This document shows, in pieces, positions 24,793 through 32,613 of a stretch of DNA of 64,000 bases. Every line of letters starts with the position of its first letter. Positions within the stretch are counted from its first letter, which is position 1. Both the position numbers and the translations under genes were made by a program. The stretch covers positions 39,883 to 103,882 of the forward strand of contig DAHVMY010000003.1 of the NCBI GenBank assembly GCA_027319585.1, in the 5' to 3' direction. Under the pieces are notes generated by a model. The model was given only the letters and a program-made list of their open reading frames with translations, did not search any database and had not been told where the DNA came from. Source of the DNA: AG-12 sp027319585. Lineage in GTDB: Bacteria > Chloroflexota > Dormibacteria > Aeolococcales > Bog-877.

Positions 24793-25130
24793 CCGCGTTC
24801 CTCGCGCTGCTGCAGCAGCTTCTGGCGCAGCGCCTCCAGCTGCTCGAACTCCTCCATCGGCGGCTTGGGCATGCGCTGGTACGAGTGGGGGAACTTGGCG
24901 TGCTGCAGGGCGGCCAGCAGGGTGTCGACCTCGTCCTCGGTGAGCCGGTACAGGTGTCCCTGCGCCGCCAGCGGAACCGTGGGCTCGGTCACCAGTTGCG
25001 GCTCCAGCTGGCGTGGCTCGGCGAACATGTCCGCCGGCTCGCCCGCGGGCTCGGCCGCTCCCCTGGGGGGGACCTTGGTGGGCTGAAAGAGCTGGTCCGA
25101 ACCGCTCAGGCTTGCGCGCTTGAAGGCCAT
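24789..25130 (-). CDS. Small ParA-linked protein, unknown
   Basis: A 113-residue product starting MAFKRASLSGSDQLFQPT, with a Pro/Glu-rich middle (residues 20-60) and a C-terminal helical part from LTEDEVDTLLAALQHAK to LEALRQKLLQQREERG that may form a coiled coil. No family recognised. ATG 25130 is ten bases after the parA stop and its own stop overlaps the CTG of the MBL gene, so it belongs to the same operon. It could be the partner of the orphan ParA (inference only). Confidence 0.6.
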   Translation of the reverse strand: MAFKRASLSGSDQLFQPTKVPPRGAAEPAGEPADMFAEPRQLEPQLVTEPTVPLAAQGHLYRLTEDEVDTLLAALQHAKFPHSYQRMPKPPMEEFEQLEALRQKLLQQREERG

Positions 25131-25140
25131 CTCAGATCTC

Positions 25141-25935
25141 CTATCTGGTGGCGAGAACTTGCTCTGCCAACTTGCGGTAGGCGGAGGCCCCGTCGGAGTC
25201 CTTGGCGTATTGGAGGATGGACATTCCCACCAGCGGGCACTCCGCGAATCGGATGCTGTCGCCCACCTGGAAGGGGTAGACCATGGCGCCGAAGTGGGAC
25301 GAGACCTCCTGCAGGACCTCGTTGGCGTGCACGGTCCGCCCCTTGTGGATGGTGGGCAGGATGCCGTGGATCCGCAACCGGGGATTCAGCTTGACCCGGA
25401 TCCGCTCGATGGTGCGCTGAAGCTGCTCCATCCCCTTCATCCCGAAGTACTCGCACTGCAAGGGGATGATCACGTCGGTCGCCACCACCAGCGCGTTGAT
25501 CGAGAGCAGACCCAGAGAAGGGGGGCAGTCGACGATCACGAAGTCGTACTCACCCAGGAGGGGATGCAACTTCTCCCGCAGCACGGACTCCCGCCCGATC
25601 TCGGTCACCAGCTGGAGCTCGGCTCCGGCGAGTTCCACGTTGGCGGGCAGGAAGTCGACCCCGACCCCGGGGGAGTGCAGCCGCACGTCCTCGGCCTGCA
25701 CGTTGTGCTCGCACAACATGTCGTAGACCGTCAGCCGCAGGTCGTCAGGGTTGCGGACACCCATGTTCACGGTCAGATGTCCCTGGGGATCGAGGTCCAC
25801 CAGCAGCACCCGGCTGCCGCGCTCGGCGAGCGCGCTCCCCAGGTTGACCGCGGTCGTGGTCTTGCCGACCCCCCCCTTCTGGTTGGCGATGGCGAAGACC
25901 TGCGCCTCGCGGGTTACGTGGTGATTGGAGGACAT
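25141..25935 (-). CDS. parA: ParA/Soj-family ATPase
   Basis: A 264-residue Walker-type ATPase with deviant Walker A KGGVGKTTTAVNLG, LLVDLDPQGHLT, and the FVIVDCPPSLG strand. Such proteins segregate chromosomes, plasmids or large complexes by dimerising on DNA when ATP-bound. No ParB gene is next to it; the small unknown gene follows instead. ATG 25935 is used because the conserved start SSNHHVTREAQVFAIANQ follows, and the longer upstream frame is shadow of the divergent gene. It is the first gene of the chain ending with the Ski2-like helicase. Confidence 0.9.
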   Translation of the reverse strand: MSSNHHVTREAQVFAIANQKGGVGKTTTAVNLGSALAERGSRVLLVDLDPQGHLTVNMGVRNPDDLRLTVYDMLCEHNVQAEDVRLHSPGVGVDFLPANVELAGAELQLVTEIGRESVLREKLHPLLGEYDFVIVDCPPSLGLLSINALVVATDVIIPLQCEYFGMKGMEQLQRTIERIRVKLNPRLRIHGILPTIHKGRTVHANEVLQEVSSHFGAMVYPFQVGDSIRFAECPLVGMSILQYAKDSDGASAYRKLAEQVLATR

Positions 25936-26142
25936 TTGGTAGCCGGACCTCGGGCGGGGTGCCAGGTCACTCCAGCGACCGGCCTGATGGCCCCCTGCCG
26001 CTATCATATGGCGGCTTGAGGAAGAGCAGGGAGCCGGTGACGCCGATTCGGAGCTGCTCCTGGCGCGAACCGGGCGGGTCCCGAACCACCTGCCGACACC
26101 TATTAGATCATCGGCTCGTAACCAAGGAGGATGTGGGTCACC

Positions 26143-27006
26143 GTGGCTGATGTCACTGAGCACCAGAAGCCCAAGGTGGAGGCGGTGGAAGAGGCCATCC
26201 AGCTGGCCCTCTCGTTTCGTTGGGCGGAGGCCGAGGCCGCCAACCGGGACCTCCTGGAGCGTTTCGGTCCGGACCCGGACGCGCAGAACCGGCTCGGCAA
26301 GGCGCTCATGGAGCTGGGCCGGCTGCGTGAGGCCCAGGAGGCATATCGCAAGACCCTCGAGCTCAGTCCCAGCAACCCGATCGCCCGCCGTCAGCTGGCC
26401 AAGCTGGAGGCAACGGCTCTGGAGCCGGCGGTGTCGCCCGGCGGGGTGCCGACCCTGGATGCGAAGTTCTTCACCGAGGAACCGGGGAAGACCACCATCA
26501 CCAAGCTGATCCAGGACGGGGACGGGGTGCCTCCGGCGGTTTTGCCCGGAGATCCCGTGGAGCTGGTCCTGGGCCAGACCGACGTCAGGGTCCGCAGTGC
26601 CCGGGGCGCCGATCTCGGCTCGTTGGAGCCGCGGCTGGCCCAGCGGATCATCCGCCTCACAGAGGGGGGGAATCAGTACGCCGGGGCGGTCACCCATGTG
26701 GATCAGTCGGGGGTTCAGGTGATCGTGCGCGAGACCTTCCAGGCCGCGGCCATGGCAGGCACCGTCTCCTTCCCCAGCCGCAAGGCGAAGGAGGTCGACT
26801 ACCGCCCGTACGCCAAGGAGTCGGTGCGTCCGCGGGAGGCTGATGCCTCGGCCCTGCTGGCGGACGACGAGGACGACGACGATGTGCCCTCTCGGCCGAG
26901 CCGGGTGGCGGTCGATGTCGACGACGGATTCACGGAATTCTCGGACCTCGACGACTCGGATGACGCCGTCGACGAAGATCTGGAGGAGGATCCGGAGGAG
27001 TTCTGA
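26143..27006 (+). CDS. TPR-containing acidic protein
   Basis: A roughly 287-residue protein with a TPR-like pair of helices in its first 90 residues (AAEANRDLLERFG, then AQNRLGKALMELGRLREAQEAYRKTLELSP) and a C-terminal 50 residues almost all Asp/Glu (LADDEDDDDVP, LDDSDDAVDEDLEEDPEEF). The middle (about 100-230) is a beta-rich part with repeated VHV and QVIV strands. The acidic tail could bind basic proteins or RNA-binding partners. GTG 26143 is preferred because AAGGAGG ends at 26130, too close to ATG 26131 to serve it. Divergent from parA. Confidence 0.65.
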   Translation: MADVTEHQKPKVEAVEEAIQLALSFRWAEAEAANRDLLERFGPDPDAQNRLGKALMELGRLREAQEAYRKTLELSPSNPIARRQLAKLEATALEPAVSPGGVPTLDAKFFTEEPGKTTITKLIQDGDGVPPAVLPGDPVELVLGQTDVRVRSARGADLGSLEPRLAQRIIRLTEGGNQYAGAVTHVDQSGVQVIVRETFQAAAMAGTVSFPSRKAKEVDYRPYAKESVRPREADASALLADDEDDDDVPSRPSRVAVDVDDGFTEFSDLDDSDDAVDEDLEEDPEEF

Positions 27007-27027
27007 CCGGAGCTCCTTCGCGCCGGC

Positions 27028-27528
27028 TCAGTCGACTCGGCCCAGGTCCGGCTCCGGGGGGGCGAGCAGACTTCGCTCGAAGCAGGTCCGCAGGACCACC
27101 GAGGAGCGGCTCGACAGTCCGGGGTGCCGGTCCCGCAGGCGAGCCAGGAAGTCCGCCAGCTCCGCGGTGGAGCCCACCCTCACCTTGGCCACATAGCAGT
27201 CCTCGCCCGCCACCTCGTGGAGTTCGGTGACGCTGGGCTCGCCGGCGAGGTCCGCCTCCAGCCGCTCGCGGGAGTCGCGGTCCCCATCCAGGCGCAGGAA
27301 TACCAGCGCGGCGGTGCCCGCGCCCACGCTCTCCGGGTCGACCTGCGCCGTGTATCCGCGGATGACCCCCGCTGCCTCCAGCTTGTGGATGCGCTCATGC
27401 ACCGCCGGAGCCGACAGCCCCACCTGCTCTCCCAAGGCCGCCAGAGTGAGCCGCCCGCTGCCGGCGAGCGCCCGCAGCAGGGTCCGGTCGATCCGATCCA
27501 ACTCCGGGAACTTCGCTGAAGATTTCAC
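27028..27528 (-). CDS. Lrp/AsnC family regulator
   Basis: The 166-residue protein has an N-terminal helix-turn-helix (LDRIDRTLLRALAGSG, LGEQVGLSAPAVHERIHKLE) and a C-terminal RAM/ACT-like ligand-binding domain (PSVTELHEVAGEDCYVAKVRV). Lrp/AsnC proteins sense amino acids. It is divergent from an EamA transporter with a short AT-rich space, so it probably regulates that transporter, a common arrangement for amino-acid exporters. GTG start at 27528. Confidence 0.88.
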   Translation of the reverse strand: MKSSAKFPELDRIDRTLLRALAGSGRLTLAALGEQVGLSAPAVHERIHKLEAAGVIRGYTAQVDPESVGAGTAALVFLRLDGDRDSRERLEADLAGEPSVTELHEVAGEDCYVAKVRVGSTAELADFLARLRDRHPGLSSRSSVVLRTCFERSLLAPPEPDLGRVD

Positions 27529-27602
27529 GGTTGCTCCACTAAACTAGGACAATAATCTTAAGTCTTCGTTCGGCTATGGGGGCCTCGATCAAGGTGGGTG
27601 AT
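27529..27602 (+). promoter_or_regulatory. Lrp/EamA divergent promoter, AT-rich
   Basis: This region is clearly AT-richer than its surroundings, mainly 27535-27570. A possible plus-strand promoter has TTGCTC (27531-27536) and TAATCT (27553-27558) with a 16-base spacer. The stretch AATAATCTTAAG nearby is a plausible Lrp-type site. Boundaries are approximate. Confidence 0.4.
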
Positions 27603-28535
27603 ATGGCGGCGGGGCGGAGTCACCTCCGCGGCTGGATGGCCCTGGTGGTGGTCTACTTCGTCTGGGGATCGACCTTCACCGGCATCCAGGTGGCGATCCG
27701 AGCCGTCCCCCCACTGCTGATGGCCGGCACCCGCTACCTGCTGGCAGGGCTCCTGCTCTATCTCTGGGTTGCCCGCCGCCGCCCCTGGCGGCCGCCGGCC
27801 TGGCGCGAACTGAGGGGGGCCGGGTTGGTTGGCCTGCTCCTCCTGCTGGGCGGCAACGGCCTGGTGAGCTGGGCCGAGCTCAGGGTCCCCTCCGGGCTGG
27901 CCGCCCTGATCATCGCCACCGTGCCCCTCTGGATGGCCGTGCTGGGGATCCTGTTCTGGAGGCGACCCTCCCCCGGGCGGGTGGGGTGGCTCGGGGTCCT
28001 GGTCGGCCTGGTGGGGGTGGCGGTGCTCGCGGACCCGGTGGGAGGCGGCCATCTGAATCCTCTATCCACCTTGGCCTTGCTGTTGGCGGCGTTGCTCTGG
28101 GCGATGGGGTCCCTCTACTCCCAGCGGGCTCCGATGCCGGCTGACATCTTCCTGGCGTCGGCCGTGGAAATGATCGTAGGTGGGGTGGGGCTGGTCGTGG
28201 CCGCGGTTGCAACCGGTGAGCCGGGGACGGTCCACCTCGCCCACCTGGGAGGGGCGCCGTTGGTCGCTTACCTGTGGCTGGTCCTGGGCGGGTCGATCCT
28301 GGGATACACCTGCTACGTCTACGCGCTCAAGTCGCTGCCGACCCCGACCGTGGCGACCTACGCCTACGTCAACCCGGTGGTGGCGCTGGGGCTCGGTTTT
28401 TTCATCCTCGGTCAGGGCCTCTCGCCCGCCAGCGCGGTGGCGGCGGCCCTGATCACCCTGGGGGTGGTGCTGATGGTGAGCGGGCCGCGTCTGGCGGACC
28501 GCCGCCGCCGGCTGGCCGCGGCCGGATCGGTGTGA
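27603..28535 (+). CDS. EamA/DMT-family transporter
   Basis: A 310-residue protein with ten hydrophobic segments in two EamA repeats, the drug/metabolite transporter layout (VYFVWGSTFTGIQVAIRAVPP in repeat one; YTCYVYALKSLPTPTVATYAYVNPVVALGLG in repeat two). YedA/RhaT-like members export amino acids or small metabolites. ATG 27603 follows GGTGGG closely; ATG 27576 is the upstream alternative. Expected to be controlled by the divergent Lrp regulator. Converges on the GNAT gene seven bases after its stop. Confidence 0.85.
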   Translation: MAAGRSHLRGWMALVVVYFVWGSTFTGIQVAIRAVPPLLMAGTRYLLAGLLLYLWVARRRPWRPPAWRELRGAGLVGLLLLLGGNGLVSWAELRVPSGLAALIIATVPLWMAVLGILFWRRPSPGRVGWLGVLVGLVGVAVLADPVGGGHLNPLSTLALLLAALLWAMGSLYSQRAPMPADIFLASAVEMIVGGVGLVVAAVATGEPGTVHLAHLGGAPLVAYLWLVLGGSILGYTCYVYALKSLPTPTVATYAYVNPVVALGLGFFILGQGLSPASAVAAALITLGVVLMVSGPRLADRRRRLAAAGSV

Positions 28536-28542
28536 GCCGCGC

Positions 28543-29415
28543 TCAGAAGAGGACCGAGCGCATCGTGCCGACGCGTCGGAAGCCGACCCGCTCGTAGACC
28601 CTGATGGCGCCGAGGTTGAAGTCGTTGACGAACAGCGTGATCGCCTGGGAGTCGGCCAGCAACCGCCCACACAGGGTGGCCATCCCCCGGGTCCCCAAGC
28701 CCTGGTGGCGACGGTCGGGCCGGGTCCACACGCCCTGCAGCTGCACCGCCTCGGCGGTGACCGCGGCACACTCTGCCTTGAACACGATCCGGCCGTCTTC
28801 AACCCAGATGTGGATCCACCCCCGCCGAATCAGGGTGCGGACCCGCTGGCGGTAGCCGTCCGGATCCGACCTCATCGGGTCGAACCCGACCTCCTCCAGG
28901 TGCATCGCGGCCCCGGCGGTCAGCACCTGGTCGAAGTCATCCAGGGTCGCTGGCCGCATTGGGGCGGGCTCGCCGACATCGACCAGCTCGGCTGTCGTGA
29001 CGGCGTAGTGCGGCTGCTCCGCCCGCAGCAGCCGCGGGGTTCGGAGCTCCCCTCCCAGCCGCTCCTGCAGCGAGGCGATCTGGTCCCGCGGGCCCACCAG
29101 GAGTTGGATCAGGTGGGCCCGCGGACGCAGCGCGTCCGCCAGCGCCGCCAGGTCTCGGGAGCAGGGTGCCCACGGGACCACCAGCGGCCCGATGAGGGCG
29201 GCGGCCGAGATCGCCCCCGGCTCCTCAGGGTGCTCGACGCCGTAGATTGCTCCCTGGCGCAGCGCCCCGTGGCGCAGTTCACTGCGAAGGTAGACGTTGT
29301 CGAGCGGCGCCCTCCCGAGGCACTCCTCCAGCGCCACCAGATCCGCCGCCCGGAGCTGCCGCACCCGGGGACGGCGATCACCTCCCCGCCTCAGCACGCC
29401 TGGAATTATGACCAC
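28543..29415 (-). CDS. GNAT acetyltransferase with N-terminal DUF4081-like domain
   Basis: A 290-residue protein with an N-terminal half (RVRQLRAADLVALEECLGRAP and VYLRSELRHGALRQG) of the DUF4081 type and a C-terminal GNAT domain (LQGVWTRPDRRHQGLGTRGMATL acetyl-CoA loop, then LFVNDFNLGAIRVYERVGFRRVG). It would acetylate an unknown substrate with acetyl-CoA. GTG 29415 is chosen because the conserved DUF4081 part starts soon after; the longer frame is shadow. Divergent from argC across 57 bases containing the ARG-box-like palindrome. Confidence 0.8.
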   Translation of the reverse strand: MVIIPGVLRRGGDRRPRVRQLRAADLVALEECLGRAPLDNVYLRSELRHGALRQGAIYGVEHPEEPGAISAAALIGPLVVPWAPCSRDLAALADALRPRAHLIQLLVGPRDQIASLQERLGGELRTPRLLRAEQPHYAVTTAELVDVGEPAPMRPATLDDFDQVLTAGAAMHLEEVGFDPMRSDPDGYRQRVRTLIRRGWIHIWVEDGRIVFKAECAAVTAEAVQLQGVWTRPDRRHQGLGTRGMATLCGRLLADSQAITLFVNDFNLGAIRVYERVGFRRVGTMRSVLF

Positions 29416-29448
29416 GCGATGGCGGCTCCAGCATCCATGCACCGCGGC

Positions 29449-29460
29449 GCATAAATATGC
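29449..29460. promoter_or_regulatory. ARG-box-like palindrome before argC
   Basis: GCATA-AA-TATGC is an inverted repeat with a two-base centre at 29449-29460, twelve bases before the argC GTG. The sequence is rare AT-rich DNA here and resembles ArgR operators (TGCAT...ATGCA type half sites in actinobacteria). An ArgR gene is coded in the same operon, so autoregulation fits. Distance to the start implies a very short leader. Confidence 0.55.
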
Positions 29461-29472
29461 AAGAATGACGCG

Positions 29473-30510
29473 GTGTCCAGCACGAGTCGCGGAACCTCCC
29501 GCCTGCGGGTGGCGGTGGCGGGTGGCACCGGCTATGCCGGGGCGGGGTTGGTGGCGCTGCTGGAGCGCCACCCCGCGGTCGAACTGGTCGAGGTCTCGTC
29601 CCGAACCCAGGCCGGCCGCCGCCACTCGGAGGTCTACCCGGGATCGGAGTGTGATCTCACGCTCGGCGACGAGGTCGACGGCGCCGCGTGCGACGCTGTG
29701 GTGGCGGCCCTTCCCGCTCGCGAGTCGGCCGGGCGCGCGTCCCGCTGGCTCAGCCACGGTGCGGTGGTGATCGACGTGGGCCCGGACTTCCGGCTGCGCG
29801 ACCCAGCGCTGTATCAGCTCTGGTACGGCGCCGAGCATCCCCGCCCCGACCTCCTGGCCGAGGCCGTCCTGGCCCTGCCTGAGCTCCAGCCCGGCCCGAT
29901 CGCCACGGCGCGACTGATCGCCCTACCTGGCTGTTTCTCCACCGCGGCCATCCTCGGGTGCGGGCCGGCGGTCACGGAGCAGCTGGTCGAGCCGGAAGTT
30001 CTGGTGGATGCCAAGAGCGGAATAAGCGGGGCCGGGCGGCAGGCGGGGTCAGACTACCTGTTCGCGGAGGTGGCGGAGACGGTGCGCGCATATGCCGTCG
30101 GCGGCCACCGGCACCGCCCGGAGATGGAGCAGGCGTTCTCGGGACTGGCGCCAGGAGAGTGGGCCGTGACCTTCGTGCCGCATCTGGTGCCGATGGCTCG
30201 CGGGATCGCGGCCACCTGCTACCTGCGCCCGCGTCCCGGCGTCGGGTTGGAGTCGCTTCGGGACGCCTACCGAAGCTGGTACGGCGACCAGCCCTTCATG
30301 CGGCTGGGCGAGCAGGCTCCCTCCAGCAAGCTGGCGTCGGGCACCAACCTGTGCTACCTGAGCGTCCACCAACAGGCGACCACGGTCGTGGTCTGCGCGG
30401 TGCTGGACAACCTGGGCCGGGGGGCCGCCTCCCAGGCCGTGCAGGTGCTGAACCAGCGCTTCGGCTTGGAGCCGACCGCGGGGCTGGAGCCAGAACCGAG
30501 GTGGCCGTGA
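29473..30510 (+). CDS. argC: N-acetyl-gamma-glutamyl-phosphate reductase
   Basis: A 345-residue NADP enzyme of arginine synthesis that reduces N-acetylglutamyl phosphate to the semialdehyde. Motifs: VAVAGGTGYAGAGLVALL (NADP binding), the catalytic cysteine segment LPGCFSTAAILGCGP, DAKSGISGAG, and HRHRPEMEQ. It is the first gene of the argCJBDRGH operon, started by GTG 29473 with no strong Shine-Dalgarno site; a leaderless message is possible. Overlaps argJ by four bases (GTGA). Confidence 0.93.
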   Translation: MSSTSRGTSRLRVAVAGGTGYAGAGLVALLERHPAVELVEVSSRTQAGRRHSEVYPGSECDLTLGDEVDGAACDAVVAALPARESAGRASRWLSHGAVVIDVGPDFRLRDPALYQLWYGAEHPRPDLLAEAVLALPELQPGPIATARLIALPGCFSTAAILGCGPAVTEQLVEPEVLVDAKSGISGAGRQAGSDYLFAEVAETVRAYAVGGHRHRPEMEQAFSGLAPGEWAVTFVPHLVPMARGIAATCYLRPRPGVGLESLRDAYRSWYGDQPFMRLGEQAPSSKLASGTNLCYLSVHQQATTVVVCAVLDNLGRGAASQAVQVLNQRFGLEPTAGLEPEPRWP

Positions 30511-31733
30511 CCGATTCGGCCGCTGAGCTGGCGCCGGTCCTGGGCGGGGTGACCGCGGCGAAGGGGTTCTCGGCCGGAGCCGCTGCCGCCGACGTCCGCG
30601 GCGACGGATCCTCTCGGCTCGACGTGGCCCTTATCGTCAGCGACCGTCCGGCCGCCGCAGCCGGGGTCTTCACGACCAACTTGGTCAAGGCGGCCCCCGT
30701 CGCGATCAGCCAGCTGCATGTCAAGCGGGGGCTGGCCCGCGCGATCGTCGTCAACAGCGGCAACGCCAACGCCTGCACGGGTGCCCGGGGGCTGGGCGAT
30801 GCCCTGCGGATGGCCCAGGCCGCGGCGGACGCCGTCGACTGTCCCCCCCAGGAGGTGCTGGTCGCCTCCACCGGGGTGATCGGCAGGATCATGCCGGTGG
30901 ACCGCATCCTGGCCGGTATCACCTTAGCCGCGACCTCCCTCGGCCCCCACGGCGACCGGGCGGCGCAGGCCATCATGACCACCGACACCTACCCCAAGCA
31001 GGCCGCGGTGAGCTTTGCGCTCGGCGGCGTCGACCACGTGGTCGGGGCGGTCGCCAAGGGGTCCGGGATGATCCACCCGGAGATGGCCACGATGCTGGCG
31101 TTCGTGACCACCGATGCCCGGGTGGACCCCGCCCTGGCCCGGATCTCGCTCGCCCAGTCGGTGCGACGCACCTTCAACCGGATCAGCGTCGACGGCGACA
31201 CCAGCACCAACGACTGCTGCTTTCTGCTGGCCAACGGCGCCGCGGGGGGGCCGGAGATCCGGCCCGACACGGCGGATGCGGAGCGGCTGACCCGGGCGCT
31301 GGACACGGTGCTGTGGTCACTGGCGGAGCAGATCGTGGCCGACGGGGAGGGGGCGACCAGGACCTTCTCGGTCCGCGTCCTCGGGGCGATCGACGAGCAG
31401 CAGGCGCTGCGTGCCGCCCGCACGGTGACCAGCTCCCCCCTGGTGAAGACCGCGATCCACGGTGGCGACCCCAACTGGGGACGGATCCTGGCAGCGGTGG
31501 GCCGCTCCGGAGTGGAGCTGGCGCTCGACCGCTGCCGCCTTGCCATCGCGGGTGAGGAGCTCTTTGCCAGGGGTCAGGTGGCGGAGGGCGCGGTCGAGAG
31601 GGTGGCTCCGCGGCTGCTGCAACCGCGTGTGGCGGTTGAGATCAACCTGGGGGTCGGGGACGCCGAGGCGACCGCGCTCGGCTGCGACCTGACCGCCGAC
31701 TATGTGAGGATCAATGCCGACTACTCCACCTGA
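30507..31733 (+). CDS. argJ: Glutamate N-acetyltransferase / amino-acid acetyltransferase (bifunctional)
   Basis: The 408-residue ArgJ transfers acetyl from N-acetylornithine to glutamate, making the pathway cyclic, and may also use acetyl-CoA. Motifs VVNSGNANACTGARG, VASTGVIGRIMPVDR, the cleavage and nucleophile site KGSGMIHPEMATMLAFVTTDA (Thr within ATML), and STNDCCFLLANGAAG are intact. The protein is normally self-cleaved into two chains at the Thr. GTG 30507 overlaps the argC stop; GAGG is five bases upstream. GTG 30501 is possible. Confidence 0.93.
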   Translation: MTDSAAELAPVLGGVTAAKGFSAGAAAADVRGDGSSRLDVALIVSDRPAAAAGVFTTNLVKAAPVAISQLHVKRGLARAIVVNSGNANACTGARGLGDALRMAQAAADAVDCPPQEVLVASTGVIGRIMPVDRILAGITLAATSLGPHGDRAAQAIMTTDTYPKQAAVSFALGGVDHVVGAVAKGSGMIHPEMATMLAFVTTDARVDPALARISLAQSVRRTFNRISVDGDTSTNDCCFLLANGAAGGPEIRPDTADAERLTRALDTVLWSLAEQIVADGEGATRTFSVRVLGAIDEQQALRAARTVTSSPLVKTAIHGGDPNWGRILAAVGRSGVELALDRCRLAIAGEELFARGQVAEGAVERVAPRLLQPRVAVEINLGVGDAEATALGCDLTADYVRINADYST

Positions 31734-32613
31734 CGCCACCGAGTCGCTGCCGTTCGCCCTGCGCGCCCAGGTCCTGGTCGAGGCGCTGCCGTACATCCGC
31801 CGCTTCCATGGCGCTCTGCTGGTGGTCAAGCTGGGAGGCGCCGCGATGGAGGACCCGCAGCGGCGCGAGGCCGTGCTCCAGGATCTGGTGCTGCTGCGCT
31901 TCGTCGGGATGCGGCCGGTGCTGGTGCACGGGGGCGGGCGCGAGATCACCGCGATGGCCGCCGCGCTGGGGCTCGACACCCGCTTCGTCGACGGCTTGCG
32001 GGTCACCGACGAACGCACCATGGAGGTCGCCAAGATGGTGCTGACCGGCAAGATCAGCCCGGAGCTGGTGACCACGATCCATCGCCTGGGCGGCCGGGCC
32101 ATGGGGCTCTCGGGCGAGGACGGCCCGACGCTGCTGGTGACGCGCCGGCTGGGCCCAGGTGGTGAGGACCTGGGTTGGGTCGGGGACGTCGCCGAGGTCA
32201 ATCCCGAGCCGGTGCTGGCGCTGACCGAACGGGGCCTGATCCCGGTCGTGGCCTCGATCGGGCTCGGTTACGACGGCCGCAGCTACAACGTCAACGCGGA
32301 CACGGTGGCGGCCGCCCTGGCGGTTGCGCTGCCCGCGACCAAGTTGATCATGCTGACGGACGTTGCGGGCGTTCGGGGGGCGGCGGGGGAGCTGCTGAGC
32401 CGGCTCTCGATTGCGGAAGCGGAGGAGCTGGTGAGGGCGGGGGTGGCGCAGGACGGGATGATCCCCAAGCTGCGGGCCGCGGGCCAGGCGGCCCGGGCGG
32501 GGGTGGCGGTTCACGTGGTGGATGGACGGGAGCCCCACTCGATCCTGCTCGAGCTGCTGACCGAGGCGGGAGTCGGCACCATGATCGACCCCGCGCCCAG
32601 CACCGATGACTGA
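31714..32613 (+). CDS. argB: Acetylglutamate kinase
   Basis: A 299-residue amino-acid kinase that phosphorylates N-acetylglutamate. Sequence marks: VVKLGGAAM and VLVHGGGREI (phosphate-binding loops), VNADTVAAALAVAL (substrate), and the KLIMLTDVAGV strand. Arginine-feedback forms carry an N-terminal helix; here the first 20 residues (PFALRAQVLVEALPYIRRF) match that helix, suggesting a regulated hexamer (inference). ATG 31714 overlaps the argJ end by 20 bases and has GAGG just upstream. Confidence 0.93.
   Translation: MPTTPPDATESLPFALRAQVLVEALPYIRRFHGALLVVKLGGAAMEDPQRREAVLQDLVLLRFVGMRPVLVHGGGREITAMAAALGLDTRFVDGLRVTDERTMEVAKMVLTGKISPELVTTIHRLGGRAMGLSGEDGPTLLVTRRLGPGGEDLGWVGDVAEVNPEPVLALTERGLIPVVASIGLGYDGRSYNVNADTVAAALAVALPATKLIMLTDVAGVRGAAGELLSRLSIAEAEELVRAGVAQDGMIPKLRAAGQAARAGVAVHVVDGREPHSILLELLTEAGVGTMIDPAPSTDD

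Noticed and set aside
29958..30506. A long plus-strand frame covering argC and joined to argJ
   Set aside because: It is an out-of-frame shadow of argC; argJ starts at GTG 30507 by homology.
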